Source: Cereibacter ovatus (GTDB lineage Bacteria; Pseudomonadota; Alphaproteobacteria; Rhodobacterales; Rhodobacteraceae). Taken from it: DNA of 64,000 nucleotides. The stretch spans positions 248,001-312,000 of the forward strand of contig NZ_OAOQ01000003.1 of the NCBI RefSeq assembly GCF_900207575.1, given 5' to 3'. Under the pieces are notes generated by a model. That model was not told where the DNA came from, ran no database searches, and was given only the letters and a program-made list of their open reading frames with translations. The position numbers and the translations under genes are program-made. Below are positions 27,606 to 37,031 of this stretch, one piece after another (position 1 is the first letter of the stretch; each line of letters opens with the position of its first letter).

Positions 27606-28892
27606 ATGGCTCGGCCCCTGCGTCTTGGTATTGCCGGTCTCGGCACCGTCGGTATCGGGGTGGTCAAGATCATCCAGCGCCATGCCGATCTGATCGAGGC
27701 GCGCTGCGGCCGTCCCGTCACCATCAGCGCCGTCTGCGCGCGTGACCGTGCGAAGAACCGCGATGCCGACCTGTCGGCCTATGCATGGGAAACCGACGCG
27801 GTGGCGCTGGCGCAGCGCGCGGATGTGGATGTGTATGTCGAGGTGATGGGCGGCGCGGAAGGTGCGGCCAAAGCCTCGACCGAGGCCGCGCTTGCGGCCG
27901 GCAAGGATGTGGTGACGGCGAACAAGGCGCTGCTGGCCCATCACGGGCAGGCCCTGGCCGAGACGGCCGAGGCCGCGGGCCTTGCGATCCGGTTCGAGGC
28001 GGCGGTGGCGGGCGGTATCCCGGTCATCAAGGCGCTGACCGAGGGGCTGGCCGGCAACCAGATGCGCCGGGTGATGGGGGTGATGAACGGCACCTGCAAC
28101 TACATCCTGACCCGGATGGAATCCGCGGGCCTGCCCTATGACCATGTGTTCGAGGAAGCCCGCCAGTTGGGCTATCTTGAAGCCGATCCGAACCTTGACG
28201 TCGGCGGCATCGACGCCGGGCACAAGCTGTCGCTGCTGGCCGCGATCGCCTTTGGCACGCGGGTGTCCTTTGATGCCGTGGAACTGGAAGGGATCGGCCA
28301 GATCTCGATCGACGACATCCGCCATGCCGCCGACCTTGGCTTCCGCATCAAGCTGCTGGGCGTGGCGCAGGTCTCGGGGCGCGGGCTGGAACAGCGCATG
28401 ACCCCCTGCCTTGTGCCGGCCGACAGTCCGCTGGGCCAGTTGCAGGGCGGCACCAACATGGTGGTGCTGGAAGGCGACTCGGTCGGGCAGATCGTGCTGC
28501 GCGGCCCGGGCGCCGGCGAAGGCCCCACCGCCAGCGCGGTGATGGCCGATGTGATCGACCTTGCCCGCGGCATCCGGGTGCCGACCTTCGGCCGCCCCGC
28601 CACCAGCCTGATCGAGGCGGTTCCCGCCAAGGTCGCGGCCCCCGCGCCGTGGTATCTGCGCATGGTGCTGCTGGACAAGCCCGGCGCGCTGGCCAAGATC
28701 GCGACCGCACTGGGCGAGGCCGGGATCTCGATCGACCGGATGCGCCAGTATGGCCATGCCGGCGGCCATGCCCCGGTGCTGATCGTGACCCACAAGGCCA
28801 CCCGTGACGACATCAGCCACGCCATCGGCCAGTTCGGCGCCACCGGCGTTCTGGTCGGAGAGCCGGTCGCGATCCGCATCGAAGAGGTTTGA
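27606..28892 (+). CDS. hom: Homoserine dehydrogenase
   Basis: Reduces aspartate semialdehyde to homoserine on the way to threonine and methionine. The 428-residue product has the nucleotide-binding GIAGLGTVGIG, the catalytic core with VVTANKALLAHHG, VMNGTCNYILTRME and LGYLEADPNLDVGGIDAGHK, and a C-terminal ACT domain (MVLLDKPGALAKIATALGEA) for threonine feedback. CGGAGG at 27595-27600, five bases before the ATG, fixes the start. It is followed by glpX and recJ in the order I recall from Rhodobacteraceae. Confidence 0.96.
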   Translation: MARPLRLGIAGLGTVGIGVVKIIQRHADLIEARCGRPVTISAVCARDRAKNRDADLSAYAWETDAVALAQRADVDVYVEVMGGAEGAAKASTEAALAAGKDVVTANKALLAHHGQALAETAEAAGLAIRFEAAVAGGIPVIKALTEGLAGNQMRRVMGVMNGTCNYILTRMESAGLPYDHVFEEARQLGYLEADPNLDVGGIDAGHKLSLLAAIAFGTRVSFDAVELEGIGQISIDDIRHAADLGFRIKLLGVAQVSGRGLEQRMTPCLVPADSPLGQLQGGTNMVVLEGDSVGQIVLRGPGAGEGPTASAVMADVIDLARGIRVPTFGRPATSLIEAVPAKVAAPAPWYLRMVLLDKPGALAKIATALGEAGISIDRMRQYGHAGGHAPVLIVTHKATRDDISHAIGQFGATGVLVGEPVAIRIEEV

Positions 28893-28954
28893 TCCGCCCC
28901 CCCCCTTCCGATAGGGAAGGTGCCGGAGAACTTGCACCCTCGAGGAAAGTGATC

Positions 28955-29923
28955 ATGGCAGACGCCAATCATCAATTTTACGACCGACTGTTGTCGCTGG
29001 GCCTGGCCCGCGTGTCCGAGGCGGCGGCCCTCGCCTCGGCCCGTCTGATCGGTCGCGGCGACGAAAAGGCCGCCGACCAGGCGGCCGTCAACGCGATGCG
29101 CGACCAGTTGAACCTGCTCGACATCGCCGGCGTCGTCGTGATCGGCGAAGGCGAACGCGACGAGGCGCCGATGCTGTTCATCGGCGAGGAAGTGGGCACC
29201 GGCAACGGACCTGCGGTGGATATCGCGCTTGACCCGCTGGAAGGGACGACGCTGACCGCCAAGGACATGCCCAATGCGCTGACCGTGATCGCGATGGCCC
29301 CGCGAGGCACGATGCTGCACGCCCCGGATGTCTACATGGAAAAGCTGGCGATCGGGCCGGGCTATGCCCCCGACACCGTGACGCTGAAGATGTCCCCGGC
29401 CGAACGTGTCCATGCGCTGGCCAAGGCCAAGGGCGGGACTGCGGCCGACATCACGGTCTGCATTCTGGAACGCCCCCGGCACGAGGATCTGATCGCCGAG
29501 GTCCGCAAGACCGGCGCGGCGATCCGGCTGATCACCGACGGCGACGTGGCCGGCGTGATCCACTGCGCCGAGGCACATCTGACCGGCATCGACATGTATA
29601 TGGGTTCGGGCGGGGCGCCCGAAGGCGTGCTGGCGGCGGCCGCGCTGAAATGCATGGGCGGCCAGATGTATGGTCAGCTTCTGTTCCGCAACGATGACGA
29701 ACGCTCGCGTGCCCGCCGCGCCGGCATCACCGATCTGGACCGGATCTACACCCGGGACGAACTGGTGACCGCCGACGTGATCTTCGCCGCGACCGGCGTC
29801 ACCAACGGCTCGATCCTGGCCGGCATCCGGCGCGAACCGGGCTGGGTCACGACCGAGACCATCCTGATGCGGTCCAAGACCGGCTCGGTCCGGCGGATGA
29901 GCTATCGCAGCCCGGTGAAATGA
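28955..29923 (+). CDS. glpX: Fructose-1,6-bisphosphatase, class II
   Basis: Gluconeogenic and Calvin-cycle phosphatase of the GlpX type. The 322-residue product has the metal-binding signatures GEGERDEAPML, DIALDPLEGTT and TDGDVAGVIHCA, and the characteristic GSGGAPEGVLAAAALKCMGG. GAGGAAAG precedes the ATG at 28955. It sits between hom and recJ and overlaps recJ by ATGA, making a probable three-gene unit. Confidence 0.96.
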   Translation: MADANHQFYDRLLSLGLARVSEAAALASARLIGRGDEKAADQAAVNAMRDQLNLLDIAGVVVIGEGERDEAPMLFIGEEVGTGNGPAVDIALDPLEGTTLTAKDMPNALTVIAMAPRGTMLHAPDVYMEKLAIGPGYAPDTVTLKMSPAERVHALAKAKGGTAADITVCILERPRHEDLIAEVRKTGAAIRLITDGDVAGVIHCAEAHLTGIDMYMGSGGAPEGVLAAAALKCMGGQMYGQLLFRNDDERSRARRAGITDLDRIYTRDELVTADVIFAATGVTNGSILAGIRREPGWVTTETILMRSKTGSVRRMSYRSPVK

Positions 29924-31671
29924 CCGGACCGGCGGCGCGCGCGTTTCTGGGGGTGGAAGCCTCTGCGACGGGCCGCCGCTGGGTCGGCCCCTCGTCCGAG
30001 GACGACCGTCTGGCCGAGGCGATGGCCCAGACCACGCGCCTGCCCCTGCCGCTCTGCCGCACGCTGGTGCGGCGGGGCGTCGCGGCCTCGGATGCAGAAC
30101 TGTTCCTTGCCCCGGCACTGCGCGACCTTTTGCCCGATCCGCTGGGGCTGAAGGATATGGGGATCGCCGCTGACCGCCTGCTTCAGGCGGTGCAACGGCG
30201 GCAGCGGATCGCGATCTTTGCCGATTACGACGTGGACGGCGGATCATCCGCCGCGCTGCTGATCTGCTGGCTGCGCGCTTTGGGACGCGAGGCCACGCTG
30301 TATATTCCCGACCGCATCGATGAGGGCTATGGCCCGAACGTCCCCGCCATGCAGACGCTGGCGGCGGCGCATGACCTGATCCTCTGCGTCGATTGCGGCA
30401 CCCTTTCGCACGAGCCGATCGCCGCGGCCAAAGGCGCCGATGTCGTCGTGCTGGATCACCACCTTGGCGCCGAGACGCTGCCCCCCGCGCTGGCCGTGGT
30501 GAACCCGAACCGGCAGGATGAGGATGGCAGCCTTGGCCATCTCTGCGCGGCCTCGGTCGTGTTCCTGCTGCTGGTCGAGGCGAATCGGCGCCTGCGGAGT
30601 GACGGCGTGCAGGGCCCCGATCTGATGGCGATGCTGGATCTGGTGGCGCTGGCGACGGTGGCGGATGTGGCGCCGCTGCTGGGCGTGAACCGCGCGCTGG
30701 TGCGGCAGGGCCTGAAGGTGATGGCACGGCGCGAACGGCCGGGCCTTGTGGCCTTGGCCGATGTGGCGCGGATGAACGCGGCGCCGAACACCTATGCGCT
30801 GGGTTTCCTGCTGGGTCCGCGGGTGAATGCCGGCGGCCGGATCGGTCAGGCCGACCTTGGCGCGCGGCTGCTTGCGACCGATGACCCGCGCGAGGCCGCA
30901 GCGCTGGCGGCACGGCTGGATGAGTTGAACACCGAACGCCGCGAGATCGAGGCCCGCGTGCGCGAAGAAGCCCTGGCGCAAGCCGAGGCGCGCGGTCTGG
31001 ACGGCCCGCTGGTCTGGGCCGCGGGCGAAGGCTGGCACCCCGGCGTGGTGGGCATCGTCGCCGCACGGCTGAAAGAGGCGACCCACCGCCCCGCCGTGGT
31101 GATCGGGCTGGAAGCCGGGATCGGCAAGGGCTCGGGTCGGTCGATCTCGGGCGTCGATCTGGGGGCGGCGGTGCATCGCGTGGCGCATGAGGGGCTGTTG
31201 CTGAAGGGCGGCGGACACCGCATGGCCGCGGGCCTGACGGTCGAGGAAAGCCGCCTGACGGATGCGATGGCACGGCTGGGCGAACTGCTGGCAAAACAGG
31301 GCGCTGCGGCCGCGGGGCCTGCGGATCTGCGGCTGGACGGGCTTCTGGCCCCCGCCGCCGCGACCCATGCCTTCGTCGAACAGATCGAGCAGGCCGGCCC
31401 CTATGGCGCATCGGCCGCCGCGCCGCGCTTTGCCTTTGCCGATCAGCGCGTGACCTCGCGCCGGATCGGCGACAAGCACCTGCGCCTGAGCATCGGCGGC
31501 GCCGAGGGCCGTCTGGACGCGATCGCCTTCGGCTGCTTCGACGGCCCGCTTGGCCCGTTGCTCGACAATTGCGGCGCCCAGCGGTTCCACCTGGCCGGGC
31601 GGCTGGAAATCGACACCTGGGGCGGGTCCGCGCGGGTGCAACTTCGCCTGGAAGACGCCGCCCGGGCCTGA
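29920..31671 (+). CDS. recJ: Single-stranded-DNA-specific 5'-3' exonuclease RecJ
   Basis: Exonuclease for recombination and mismatch repair. The 583-residue product has the DHH-family motifs ADYDVDGGSSAALL around residue 102, CVDCGT, LDHHLG and LGPRVNAGGRIG, followed by the DHHA1 domain with KGGGHRMAAGLT and a C-terminal OB-fold-like segment. The start overlaps the glpX stop as ATGA. No hairpin terminator is obvious before the tRNA gene 160 bp downstream. Confidence 0.95.
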   Translation: MTGPAARAFLGVEASATGRRWVGPSSEDDRLAEAMAQTTRLPLPLCRTLVRRGVAASDAELFLAPALRDLLPDPLGLKDMGIAADRLLQAVQRRQRIAIFADYDVDGGSSAALLICWLRALGREATLYIPDRIDEGYGPNVPAMQTLAAAHDLILCVDCGTLSHEPIAAAKGADVVVLDHHLGAETLPPALAVVNPNRQDEDGSLGHLCAASVVFLLLVEANRRLRSDGVQGPDLMAMLDLVALATVADVAPLLGVNRALVRQGLKVMARRERPGLVALADVARMNAAPNTYALGFLLGPRVNAGGRIGQADLGARLLATDDPREAAALAARLDELNTERREIEARVREEALAQAEARGLDGPLVWAAGEGWHPGVVGIVAARLKEATHRPAVVIGLEAGIGKGSGRSISGVDLGAAVHRVAHEGLLLKGGGHRMAAGLTVEESRLTDAMARLGELLAKQGAAAAGPADLRLDGLLAPAAATHAFVEQIEQAGPYGASAAAPRFAFADQRVTSRRIGDKHLRLSIGGAEGRLDAIAFGCFDGPLGPLLDNCGAQRFHLAGRLEIDTWGGSARVQLRLEDAARA

Positions 31672-31786
31672 CCTTCCCGCAGCGCAGACGGCGTATCGAA
31701 GATGCCGAACACGCCAGCCCGACAGGCGTTAACCATACACCGATCCACCCCGACAGATTTCCATGCCAGATCCGCAAATTTCTCTC

Positions 31787-31815
31787 TTGCGCTGCCCCAC
31801 AAGGCGCAATATCAC
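31787..31815 (+). promoter_or_regulatory. Probable promoter of tRNA-Glu
   Basis: TTGCGC at 31787-31792 and TATCAC at 31810-31815 are separated by 17 bp. They are placed so that transcription would start about 10 bp before the tRNA. This is a visual match only. Confidence 0.45.
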
Positions 31816-31831
31816 CGCGCCTGTCCAGTGT

Positions 31832-31906
31832 GGCCCGTTCGTCTATCGGTTAGGACACCAGGTTTTCAACCTGGGAAGAGGGGTTCGACTCCCCTACGGG
31901 CTGCCA
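31832..31906 (+). tRNA. tRNA-Glu (anticodon UUC)
   Basis: Full cloverleaf: acceptor GGCCCGT pairs with ACGGGCT (the terminal pair is G-U). The D-arm follows. The anticodon stem CCAGG/CCTGG holds the loop TTTTCAA with anticodon TTC at 31865-31867. The T-arm AGGGG-TTCGACT-CCCCT follows, and 3-prime CCA is encoded. It reads GAA and GAG codons. No integrase or attachment-site duplication is seen nearby. Confidence 0.96.
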
Positions 31907-32063
31907 CTTTTGACCCCCAGACCCCCCTCAACTGGACACCGGATGGCTCAGCCAATCCGACCAGAACGACCCATCCTGCGACACAGGCATGGCCGCCCGC
32001 GTCGGCGCCGCGGTTGACGCGCACGGCACTTGGCGCCAAGTTGCGCCAAAGGAGGCCCGCGTC

Positions 32064-32720
32064 ATGCTTCGCTCTCTCGCCGTCCTGCTCCTTTTGACCC
32101 CGTTCTCTGCCACGGCAGAGGATCAGCCCATCCTGCCGCTGATCGCCCATGGCGAGATGCCCGGCTGGCTGCTGCGCGCCGCAAGCGATGGTGTCAGCCT
32201 GACCCGGCAACTGGGCGATACCGTCACCGGACGCTTGCCGGATGCGGAACCGATCGACGGCGGCCTGCGCTTCGCCTCACCGATCATCGGGTTCGAGGTG
32301 CGGCGCGAACTCTGCCGTGATACCATATCGGGAATGCCCTACCCGCTGACCGTCACACTTCTTGCCCCACCCGGCGGCACGGGATGCGGCGGGGCACCGC
32401 TCGACTTGCTTCAGGGCGACTGGCAGGTGACCGAGGCATCCGGCGCCGCGGCCCCCGAAGGCGCCTTGCTGGCCGCAGCCGGGCGCAGACTGTCCGGACA
32501 CGGTGGCTGCAACCACTTCACCGCAGCACTGGAACCATCGGCAGACGGCCTGCGCATCGGGCCGGTCGCCAGCACCCGCATGGCCTGCCCCCCCGAACGC
32601 ATGGCGTTTGAACGCACCTTCCTGGCCGCGCTGACCCGCATCACCGGCTTCGACATCGCCCCGGACGGACGGCTGATGCTGACCGAGAACGACAGCCCCC
32701 TGATCGTTGCCCGTCGCTGA
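32064..32720 (+). CDS. META-domain (HslJ-like) exported protein
   Basis: A 218-residue protein with a signal peptide ([18 protein letters not shown]). The C-terminal half is a META domain: [15 protein letters not shown], then the strand pattern [12 protein letters not shown] and the helix [15 protein letters not shown], as in E. coli HslJ and other meta-domain lipoproteins. The N-terminal ~100 residues form a separate domain with two cysteines. AAAGGAGG at 32048-32055 supports the start. META-domain proteins are periplasmic with poorly defined roles. Confidence 0.83.
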   Translation: MLRSLAVLLLLTPFSATAEDQPILPLIAHGEMPGWLLRAASDGVSLTRQLGDTVTGRLPDAEPIDGGLRFASPIIGFEVRRELCRDTISGMPYPLTVTLLAPPGGTGCGGAPLDLLQGDWQVTEASGAAAPEGALLAAAGRRLSGHGGCNHFTAALEPSADGLRIGPVASTRMACPPERMAFERTFLAALTRITGFDIAPDGRLMLTENDSPLIVARR

Positions 32721-32793
32721 CGCCGCGGCGCGGCGATTGACAGGCAGGGACAGCTTCGCCACAAATTCCTCTCGATGTCATCGGGAGGTGTTG

Positions 32794-33495
32794 ATGAAGA
32801 AGGTCTATGACAGCGCGCAGGCCGCGCTGGACGGGCTGTTGTTCGACGGGATGCTGATCGCAGCCGGGGGATTTGGCCTCTGCGGGATCCCCGAACTTCT
32901 GATCCAGGCGATCCGCGACGCGGGCACGAAGGATCTGACCGTCGCCTCGAACAATGCCGGCGTGGACGGGTTCGGTCTTGGCGTCCTTCTGGAAAGCCGG
33001 CAGATCCGCAAGATGATCTCCTCTTATGTGGGCGAGAATGCCGAGTTCATGCGCCAGTATCTCTCGGGCGAGCTGGAACTGGAATTCAACCCGCAAGGCA
33101 CCTTGGCCGAAAGGATGCGGGCGGGCGGCGCAGGCATCCCCGGCTTCTACACCCGCACGGGCGTTGGAACCGTGATCGCCGAAGGCAAGGAACACAAGGA
33201 CTTCGACGGCCAGACCTATATCCTTGAACGCGGCATCGTGGCAGACCTGTCGATCGTCAAGGCGTGGAAGGCCGACCCTTCGGGCAACCTTGTGTTCCGC
33301 AAGACCGCACGCAACTTCAACCCGCCCGCGGCCACCTGCGGCCGGATCTGCGTCGCCGAAGTCGAAGAAATCGTGCCGATGGGCAGCCTCGATCCCGACA
33401 CGATCCACCTGCCCGGGATCTACGTCCACCGCCTGATCCAGGGCACCCACGAAAAACGCATCGAACAGCGCACCGTGCGCAAGCGGGAGGTTTGA
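32794..33495 (+). CDS. 3-oxoacid (succinyl-CoA:acetoacetate) CoA-transferase subunit A
   Basis: The 233-residue alpha subunit of a two-subunit CoA-transferase that moves CoA between succinyl-CoA and acetoacetate for ketone-body or PHB-derived carbon use. The family motif [13 protein letters not shown] near residue 26 and the [19 protein letters not shown] segment are typical of subunit A. GGGAGG precedes the ATG at 32794. It is immediately followed by subunit B, 2 bp after its stop. Relatives are named scoA, atoD, lpsI or pcaI; substrate preference cannot be decided here. Confidence 0.93.
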   Translation: MKKVYDSAQAALDGLLFDGMLIAAGGFGLCGIPELLIQAIRDAGTKDLTVASNNAGVDGFGLGVLLESRQIRKMISSYVGENAEFMRQYLSGELELEFNPQGTLAERMRAGGAGIPGFYTRTGVGTVIAEGKEHKDFDGQTYILERGIVADLSIVKAWKADPSGNLVFRKTARNFNPPAATCGRICVAEVEEIVPMGSLDPDTIHLPGIYVHRLIQGTHEKRIEQRTVRKREV

Positions 33496-33497
33496 TC

Positions 33498-34127
33498 ATG
33501 GCCTGGGACCGCAACCAGATGGCCGCCCGCGCGGCACAGGAACTTCAGGACGGCTGGTATGTGAACCTCGGGATCGGCATCCCGACGCTGGTCGCCAACT
33601 ACATTCCCGACGGGATCGAGGTCACCCTGCAATCCGAAAACGGCATGCTCGGCATGGGCCCCTTCCCGTGGGAGGGCGAGGAAGACCCCGACCTCATCAA
33701 CGCTGGCAAGCAGACCATCACCGAACTGCCCAGAACCGCCTATTTCGACAGCGCACAAAGCTTCGCGATGATCCGCGGAGGCAAGATCGCCATGGCCATC
33801 CTCGGCGCGATGGAGGTGTCCGAACAGGGCGACCTCGCGAACTGGATGATCCCCGGCAAGCTGGTGAAAGGCATGGGCGGCGCGATGGACCTCGTGGCCG
33901 GCGTGGGCCGCGTGGTCGTGGTGATGGATCACACCAACAAGGCCGGCGAATCCAAGGTGCTGCATGCCTGCACCCTGCCGCTGACCGGGAAGGGCGTGGT
34001 CGACCGCATCATCACCAACCTCGGCGTGCTCGACGTGGTCGAGGGCGGCCTTCGCATCGTCGAATGCGCCGACGGCGTGACCGAAGCCGAGATCCGCGCC
34101 GCAACCGAAGCAACCCTCGTCGACTGA
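33498..34127 (+). CDS. 3-oxoacid CoA-transferase subunit B
   Basis: The 209-residue beta subunit, carrying the catalytic glutamate in the motif [10 protein letters not shown] around residue 50, where the enzyme-CoA thioester forms. The N-terminal [15 protein letters not shown] and [17 protein letters not shown] segments are typical. The intergenic distance to subunit A is 2 bp, so they form one operon. It converges on the lytic transglycosylase gene across a subtype A hairpin element. Confidence 0.94.
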   Translation: MAWDRNQMAARAAQELQDGWYVNLGIGIPTLVANYIPDGIEVTLQSENGMLGMGPFPWEGEEDPDLINAGKQTITELPRTAYFDSAQSFAMIRGGKIAMAILGAMEVSEQGDLANWMIPGKLVKGMGGAMDLVAGVGRVVVVMDHTNKAGESKVLHACTLPLTGKGVVDRIITNLGVLDVVEGGLRIVECADGVTEAEIRAATEATLVD

Positions 34128-34186
34128 CCGCCCCCGGCCGGACCGCCCACGGGGCACATCCGGCCGGACAACCAGCGCCCCACCTT

Positions 34187-34259
34187 TTCATTCTGGCGAA
34201 AATATCCTCGGGGGGAGCCCGGCCCCCAGGGCCGGGCCGGGGGGCAGACAGCCCCCCGC
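34187..34259 (-). repeat. Dispersed hairpin element, subtype A, copy 4
   Basis: It has the box TTCATTCTGGCGAAAATATC, then CTCGGGGGG, an inner stem GCCCGGCCC-cca-GGGCCGGGC, then GGGGGGCAGACAGCCCCCC. It is 12 bp after the stop of the minus-strand transglycosylase gene and about 60 bp after the plus-strand CoA-transferase gene. Confidence 0.87.
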
Positions 34260-34271
34260 TTCACCCGGTCC

Positions 34272-35147
34272 TCAAAGCCCCGCAGACACGATCCGGAACA
34301 CGCAAGGGTCCGAAACCAGTTCGGGCGGGCTCAGACACAGCCCCTGCGCCACCTGCCAGGCCGCCAGCACCTTCGGCACATAATCCCGCGTCTCGGCATA
34401 GGGCGGCACACCGCCATTCGCCCTGACAGCCCCCTCGCCCGCATTATAGGCCGCCAGCACCATCAGCGGATCGCCCCCGAACTCGCCCATCAACCAGTCC
34501 AGATAGGCCACACCGCCCCGGATGTTCTGGCCCGGATCCATCGAATCGGACACGCCGAACCGCCGCGCGGTGGCCGGGATCAGTTGCATCAACCCCTGCG
34601 CCCCGGCCGAGCTGACCGCATCACTGCGCCCTGCGCTTTCGATCCCGATCACCGCCAGCACCAGCGCAGGCGACACCCGCGTGCCCAGTGTGGCCTTCAG
34701 GATCTCGGTGCCGTGCTTCTCGGCGATCCGTTCCAGATGCTGCATCCGAGGCGCACGCACGACCGCCCCCCCGGGCCCCTGCGACAGTGCCGCCAGCGCC
34801 TGCGGAAACCGCCCCTGCACCGCGGTCCGCGATACCGGCACCTTGTCCCAGAACCAGGCGTAATTCGCGCCCGCCGGTGTCGGTCCGGGCTCAAGCCCCA
34901 GATCCGGCGCGGGCGCCGCGGGGGGCTTGGGCGCATCCGGCCGCCGCGGCTCGACCTTGGGCAAGGCGGCCAGACGGCGCGCCTGTTCGATCGGATCGAT
35001 CTGAACGGTGATCCGCTTCGCCGCCGCCGCAACCGGAGGCTTCACCCGCCGAAAGGTGAAATCCTCGGACGGCGACAGCTCGGCCAAGGCAATGGACGGG
35101 GCAAGTGTCAGCAACCCCAGAATGATGGCGCCTGTCCGGTTCCGCAT
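34272..35147 (-). CDS. Lytic transglycosylase (SLT domain), exported
   Basis: A 291-residue protein with a signal peptide (MRNRTGAIILGLLTLAPSIA) that cleaves peptidoglycan glycan strands. The C-terminal SLT domain shows GIESAGRSDAVSSAGAQGLM with the catalytic glutamate, then QLIPATARRFG and AAYNAGEGAVRANGG. A proline-rich linker separates it from the N-terminus. The ATG at 35147 has AGG seven bases upstream; an in-frame TTG at 35183 is less likely. It is adjacent and divergent to the Flp pilin, so a role in letting the Tad pilus through the wall is possible but unproven. Confidence 0.9.
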   Translation of the reverse strand: MRNRTGAIILGLLTLAPSIALAELSPSEDFTFRRVKPPVAAAAKRITVQIDPIEQARRLAALPKVEPRRPDAPKPPAAPAPDLGLEPGPTPAGANYAWFWDKVPVSRTAVQGRFPQALAALSQGPGGAVVRAPRMQHLERIAEKHGTEILKATLGTRVSPALVLAVIGIESAGRSDAVSSAGAQGLMQLIPATARRFGVSDSMDPGQNIRGGVAYLDWLMGEFGGDPLMVLAAYNAGEGAVRANGGVPPYAETRDYVPKVLAAWQVAQGLCLSPPELVSDPCVFRIVSAGL

Positions 35148-35505
35148 CGGCTGCCTGCCCGTTTCTTCATTCGCTGATCCCAACCCTAGGGAATCGAGTC
35201 GCCGCAGACCACTCCGACACGCGGGCGGGGCGCAGAATCTGCCGAAGATACGACCATTTTCCCACAGTCAACCGCGCGGTCCCGGCTCCAGGGTCGTGAA
35301 CTATCCTTTCGATTTCATGGCCTTGCTGAAGAATGGGTGCCGGCGTCCGATGTTCCGGAAAAAACCCATCCGCGACCAAAGTGACGCCACATTCCGAAGG
35401 CTTACTCCTCTCATGCCGAAACGGAGACGGGCCGGGCACGAGAGACGGACCACCCGAAAGCGGAACGGCGGCGACACGAGCCATCCCTGTAGAAAGGTCA
35501 TTAAC
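35148..35505. other. 358-bp divergent spacer upstream of the Tad cluster
   Basis: This lies between the transglycosylase (minus) and the first Flp pilin gene (plus), and no gene is convincing. It must hold the pilin promoter and a long leader; AGAAAGGT just before the pilin ATG is the ribosome-binding site. No strong hairpin or known regulatory motif was found. Confidence 0.5.
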
Positions 35506-35715
35506 ATGAAACTTCTGAACATCTTCAAGAACTTCCGCAAAGACGAAGACGGTGCCGTGACGGTTGACTGGGTCGTGCTGACCGCCGCCATCGTGGGCCT
35601 CGGCATCGCCGTGGTCACCGCTGTCTCGGGCGGACTTCAGACCGCGGCTGGCGATCTCGTGAGCGACCTTGGCACCACGATGACCGCCGCCACGACCATG
35701 CACGACACCCCGTAA
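35506..35715 (+). CDS. Flp-family type IVb pilin, copy 1 (probable major subunit)
   Basis: A 69-residue prepilin: short basic leader (KNFRKDEDG) followed by the processing and helix segment DGAVTVDWVVLTAA, with the prepilin peptidase expected to cut after the glycine. The membrane helix IVGLGIAVVTAVSGGL follows, then a short threonine-rich tail. The D in VTVDW replaces the E usual in other Flp pilins. A well-placed ribosome-binding site, a long upstream leader and a hairpin directly downstream suit a highly expressed major pilin. Confidence 0.9.
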   Translation: MKLLNIFKNFRKDEDGAVTVDWVVLTAAIVGLGIAVVTAVSGGLQTAAGDLVSDLGTTMTAATTMHDTP

Positions 35716-35745
35716 CACCGGGCAAGCGTTCAAGCTTTGACAATC

Positions 35746-35775
35746 AGCCGACTGCGCCCTTTGGCGCGGTCGGCT
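35746..35775 (+). terminator. Hairpin between the two pilin genes
   Basis: AGCCGAC (35746-35752) pairs with GTCGGCT (35769-35775), with additional pairing GCGCC/GGCGC inside around CTTT. It has no T-run. It probably reduces readthrough into the second pilin and downstream Tad genes, or stabilises the pilin mRNA. Confidence 0.65.
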
Positions 35776-35884
35776 TGGGCCCGCACTCCGGAATGGGTCT
35801 GATATCGTGACGCGGCGCTGTCAGTTCCGACAGGGGCGCACCACTTCAATCCCACGTCCGTACCGGCAGAAGAAAGTGCGCTCC

Positions 35885-36076
35885 ATGTCACTCGATCTCA
35901 AGCGTTTTCTGATGCAAACGGACGGCGCTGTGACGGTGGATTGGGTCGTGCTGACCGCCGCGATCATCGCGCTTTGCCTTCTTGTGACCATTCCCTATTA
36001 CACCGGCGCCTCTGGCGCGACGACTGAGCTTGTCGCCCTGCTGCTGGATGCGGTGAACGGCGTCAGGCCAGAGTGA
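35885..36076 (+). CDS. Flp-family pilin, copy 2
   Basis: A 63-residue prepilin sharing the block DGAVTVDWVVLTAAI with copy 1 but with a different leader (MSLDLKRFLMQT) and a distinct C-terminus (PYYTGASGATTELVALLLDA). The ATG at 35885 is used; the open frame extends 26 codons upstream without support. It may be a minor subunit or an initiator of the pilus. It lies 169 bp after copy 1 and about 105 bp before cpaB. Confidence 0.83.
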   Translation: MSLDLKRFLMQTDGAVTVDWVVLTAAIIALCLLVTIPYYTGASGATTELVALLLDAVNGVRPE

Positions 36077-36181
36077 TCCCACCCGCCCCGGCGCCTGTTT
36101 CATGCTTTTGCCTCAATCCCCCGTTAACCGGCGCGCGCTATACAGCTGCCGTCGGTGGCGTCCGCAGACGAAAGGTGACCC

Positions 36182-37006
36182 ATGCGCCTGATCTTCAGCC
36201 TTGTGCTCGTTCTCGGGCTCGCCCTTGCCGGGGGCGCCGTCTATCTTGCGCAGGGATATATCTCGCAGACGCAGGTCGCGCTTGAAAGGGAACGTGCGGT
36301 TCGTGCCAAGCTTGGCCCGATGGTCGAGGTCTTCGTTACCAACAAGCCGCTGAAATACGGCGACCCGCTGACTGCGAATGACGTGCAACGGATCTACTGG
36401 CCGAAATCCGCCCTGCCCGACTCGATTTTCACCGACGAGGCCGCTCTGTTCCCCGAGGCGAACAAACCGCGCTACGTCCTGCGCCAGATGGAAAAGTTTG
36501 AACCCGTGCTGGGCGTGAAGATGACCGAACCCGGCGTCGAGGCCGGTCTGCGCGTGGCCAGCGGGATGCGCGCCTTCGCGATCAAGGTCGATGTGGCCTC
36601 GGGCGTTTCGGGTTTCGTGCAGCCGGGCGACAGGGTCGATGTCTACTGGACGGGCGCCGGCGCCGCGGGCGACACCACCCGGCTGATCGAAACAACGGTG
36701 CCGATCATCGCCGTCGACCAGACGGCCAACGCCGATCTGGCCTCATCCGCGACCATTGCACGCACCGTCACCGTCGAAGTGACCCCGCAGCAGGTTGCAA
36801 GACTGGCGCAGGCGCAAGCCAGCGGTCGGCTGATGCTGTCGCTGGTCGGCAAGAACGACACGACGGTGGCCGATGCGACACCCGTCGACACCCGCAACCT
36901 GACAGGCGAGCCCGAAGCGGTTGCCACCAAAGAGGAAGCGCCGACCTGCGTCATCCGCACCCGCCGCGGCGCCGAGCTGGCCGAAAGCATCCCCTGCACC
37001 AACTGA
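36182..37006 (+). CDS. cpaB: Flp pilus assembly protein CpaB (RcpC)
   Basis: A 274-residue periplasmic Tad protein with one N-terminal membrane segment. An SAF-type domain follows (MVEVFVTNKPLKYGDPLTAN and VKMTEPGVEAGLRVASGMRA), and then GFVQPGDRVDVYWTG, as in RcpC/CpaB proteins thought to work with the secretin. GAAAGG precedes the ATG. Downstream there is a U-tract terminator-like hairpin before cpaC. Confidence 0.93.
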   Translation: MRLIFSLVLVLGLALAGGAVYLAQGYISQTQVALERERAVRAKLGPMVEVFVTNKPLKYGDPLTANDVQRIYWPKSALPDSIFTDEAALFPEANKPRYVLRQMEKFEPVLGVKMTEPGVEAGLRVASGMRAFAIKVDVASGVSGFVQPGDRVDVYWTGAGAAGDTTRLIETTVPIIAVDQTANADLASSATIARTVTVEVTPQQVARLAQAQASGRLMLSLVGKNDTTVADATPVDTRNLTGEPEAVATKEEAPTCVIRTRRGAELAESIPCTN

Positions 37007-37031
37007 TCCGTGGCCTCTGCAACCGTCCCAT

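Noticed and set aside
28172-31777. Minus-strand frame of about 1200 codons opposite hom, glpX and recJ
   Set aside because: The three plus-strand genes have complete conserved motifs; the frame shows no domain and only low-complexity residues.
31832-31906. Possible integration site at tRNA-Glu
   Set aside because: No integrase gene and no duplicated tRNA end were found on either side.
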